Source: an uncultured Eubacteriales bacterium
GTDB lineage: Bacteria; Bacillota; Clostridia; Oscillospirales; Oscillospiraceae
NCBI GenBank assembly: GCA_902475435.1
Contig: CABRZL010000045.1
Location: 1-15,349 of the forward strand
Reading direction: 5' to 3'
Length of the DNA stretch: 15,349 nt
Shown: piece after piece, positions 14,613 to 15,349 of the stretch
Layout: every line of letters begins with the position of its first letter
How positions within the stretch are numbered: the stretch's first letter is position 1
Notes under the pieces: generated by a model
Seen by the model: only the letters and a program-made list of their open reading frames with translations
Told to the model about the DNA's origin: nothing
Database searches by the model: none
Program-made: the position numbers and the translations under genes

Positions 14613-14641
14613 CTGTCAAATGTGATATAATAAAGTAGAAT
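14613..14641 (+). promoter_or_regulatory. Promoter region for the HAD phosphatase gene
   Basis: Two overlapping readings are possible. One is an extended -10, TGATATAAT at 14623-14631, without a good -35. The other is CTGTCA at 14613-14618 with TAGAAT at 14636-14641, spacing 17. The extended -10 matches consensus better. Either would place the start about 35-45 bases ahead of the start codon. Confidence 0.6.
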
Positions 14642-14682
14642 ATGGTCATAGTTATGCCCTACAACGGAAAGGAATATCCATT

Positions 14683-15349
14683 ATGGTTCAATTATTAGCA
14701 GTGGACATGGATGGCACTTGCCTCAACAGTAAAAAGCGCATTACCCTTCGCACCTTATCGGCTCTTCGCGCCGCAGCAGAAGCAGGCATTATCGTGGTTC
14801 CCACAACCGGACGTGTGCTCACTTGTCTCCCTCATCAGCTCTTGGAGGAAAAAGATATATATCGTTATGTCATTTCTTCCAATGGAGCCAATGTTATGGA
14901 TTGTATCGAAAATCGAACCATTTTTCGCGCTGAGATAAAAAAGGAAGAGGCCTGCAGCCTGATTTCGGAACTAGAATCGCAACGGCTAGGATTTACAGCA
15001 CATATAGACCAGGAATATCTAGTTCAGGGACGCCTATTGAGTCTCATGGGACGAATGATCTATGGCGCAGACGCACGAGCCTCATGCCATGTACAAAATA
15101 TTTCAAAAGCAATCGCACAACGCGGTCGGGACGTGGAAGAATTGCAGTTTTTCTTCTTTTCTCAAAAAGTCCGCCGATTCGTGTCTGATACCCTACGCCG
15201 TTATCCACAGCTAAGCGCTGCCAATGGAGACCTTTACGTTGAGGTCTTTTCCAAAAATGCCTCTAAGGGCACTGCATTGCGCGAGCTGGCGGCACACCTG
15301 AATATTACACAGGAAAACATCGCCTGCATTGGAGACGGTGAAAACGATC
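14683..15349 (+). CDS. Cof-type HAD-IIB phosphatase (partial, cut by the right edge)
   Basis: A haloacid dehalogenase-type hydrolase, 222 residues visible, C-terminus missing at the window edge. Motif I is DMDGT at 8-12 (nucleophile Asp8, acid/base Asp10), motif II TTGR at 41-44, the HAD-IIB cap with SSNGA at 65-69, motif III Lys195 in SKGTAL, and motif IV GDGEND at 217-222 with the metal-binding acids. Members hydrolyse sugar phosphates, phosphorylated vitamins such as pyridoxal phosphate, or other small phosphoesters; the substrate cannot be told from this. The ATG at 14683 is preceded by GGAAAGGAA, a reasonable ribosome binding site. It lies behind the strong terminator at 14542-14589 with its own promoter, so it is a separate unit. 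Confidence 0.92.
   Translation, partial: MVQLLAVDMDGTCLNSKKRITLRTLSALRAAAEAGIIVVPTTGRVLTCLPHQLLEEKDIYRYVISSNGANVMDCIENRTIFRAEIKKEEACSLISELESQRLGFTAHIDQEYLVQGRLLSLMGRMIYGADARASCHVQNISKAIAQRGRDVEELQFFFFSQKVRRFVSDTLRRYPQLSAANGDLYVEVFSKNASKGTALRELAAHLNITQENIACIGDGEND

Overview
The window looks like a chromosomal segment of a Gram-positive, low-to-mid GC Firmicute, most likely a gut-type Clostridium relative (class Clostridia, perhaps Oscillospiraceae). The evidence is AGGAGG-type ribosome binding sites, consensus sigma-A promoters (TTGACA / TATAAT), hairpin-plus-T intrinsic terminators, lipobox lipoproteins, an SLH-domain wall enzyme, and the XpaC-TelA pair. The family-level placement is inference. 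I see no mobile element, tRNA, rRNA or CRISPR array. No gene-free stretch exceeds 300 bases; the largest gaps are about 2195-2425 and 10009-10231, and both carry promoters and hairpins.

Left half (1-10008), all on the minus strand, as a row of short transcription units. Reading with transcription from right to left: (i) threonine dehydratase followed by ribulose-phosphate 3-epimerase, from a consensus promoter near 10150, ending at a terminator at 8074-8106; (ii) a single-gene Ser/Thr/Pro-rich lipoprotein; (iii) a single-gene 612-residue predicted beta-helix protein with nine Gly-Gly-Pro repeats and no signal peptide, with its own promoter and terminator; (iv) a DUF4349 lipoprotein abutting a GNAT acetyltransferase; (v) an SLH-VanY-type D,D-carboxypeptidase with its own promoter and terminator; (vi) the spermidine/putrescine importer genes potA-potB-potC, overlapping one another, with potC running off the left edge.

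Right half (10232-15349), all on the plus strand. A divergent promoter near 10180-10208 drives a tightly packed operon: an XpaC-like membrane protein (TTG start), a TelA-family protein, a divergent LemA-like protein, and a TPM-domain membrane protein with a glycine-rich tail. A hairpin and an acyltransferase-3 membrane protein follow, ending at a 19-bp perfect hairpin. A Cof-type HAD phosphatase with its own promoter begins at 14683 and is cut by the right edge.

Taken together, most genes concern the cell envelope: polyamine uptake, peptidoglycan trimming, lipoproteins, a possible envelope or toxic-anion stress module, and O-acylation of a surface glycan. The two elements most worth follow-up are the compact XpaC-TelA-LemA-like-TPM module and the signal-less GGP-repeat beta-helix protein. 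Two leaders (pot operon, threonine dehydratase) also hold terminator-like hairpins between promoter and start codon.
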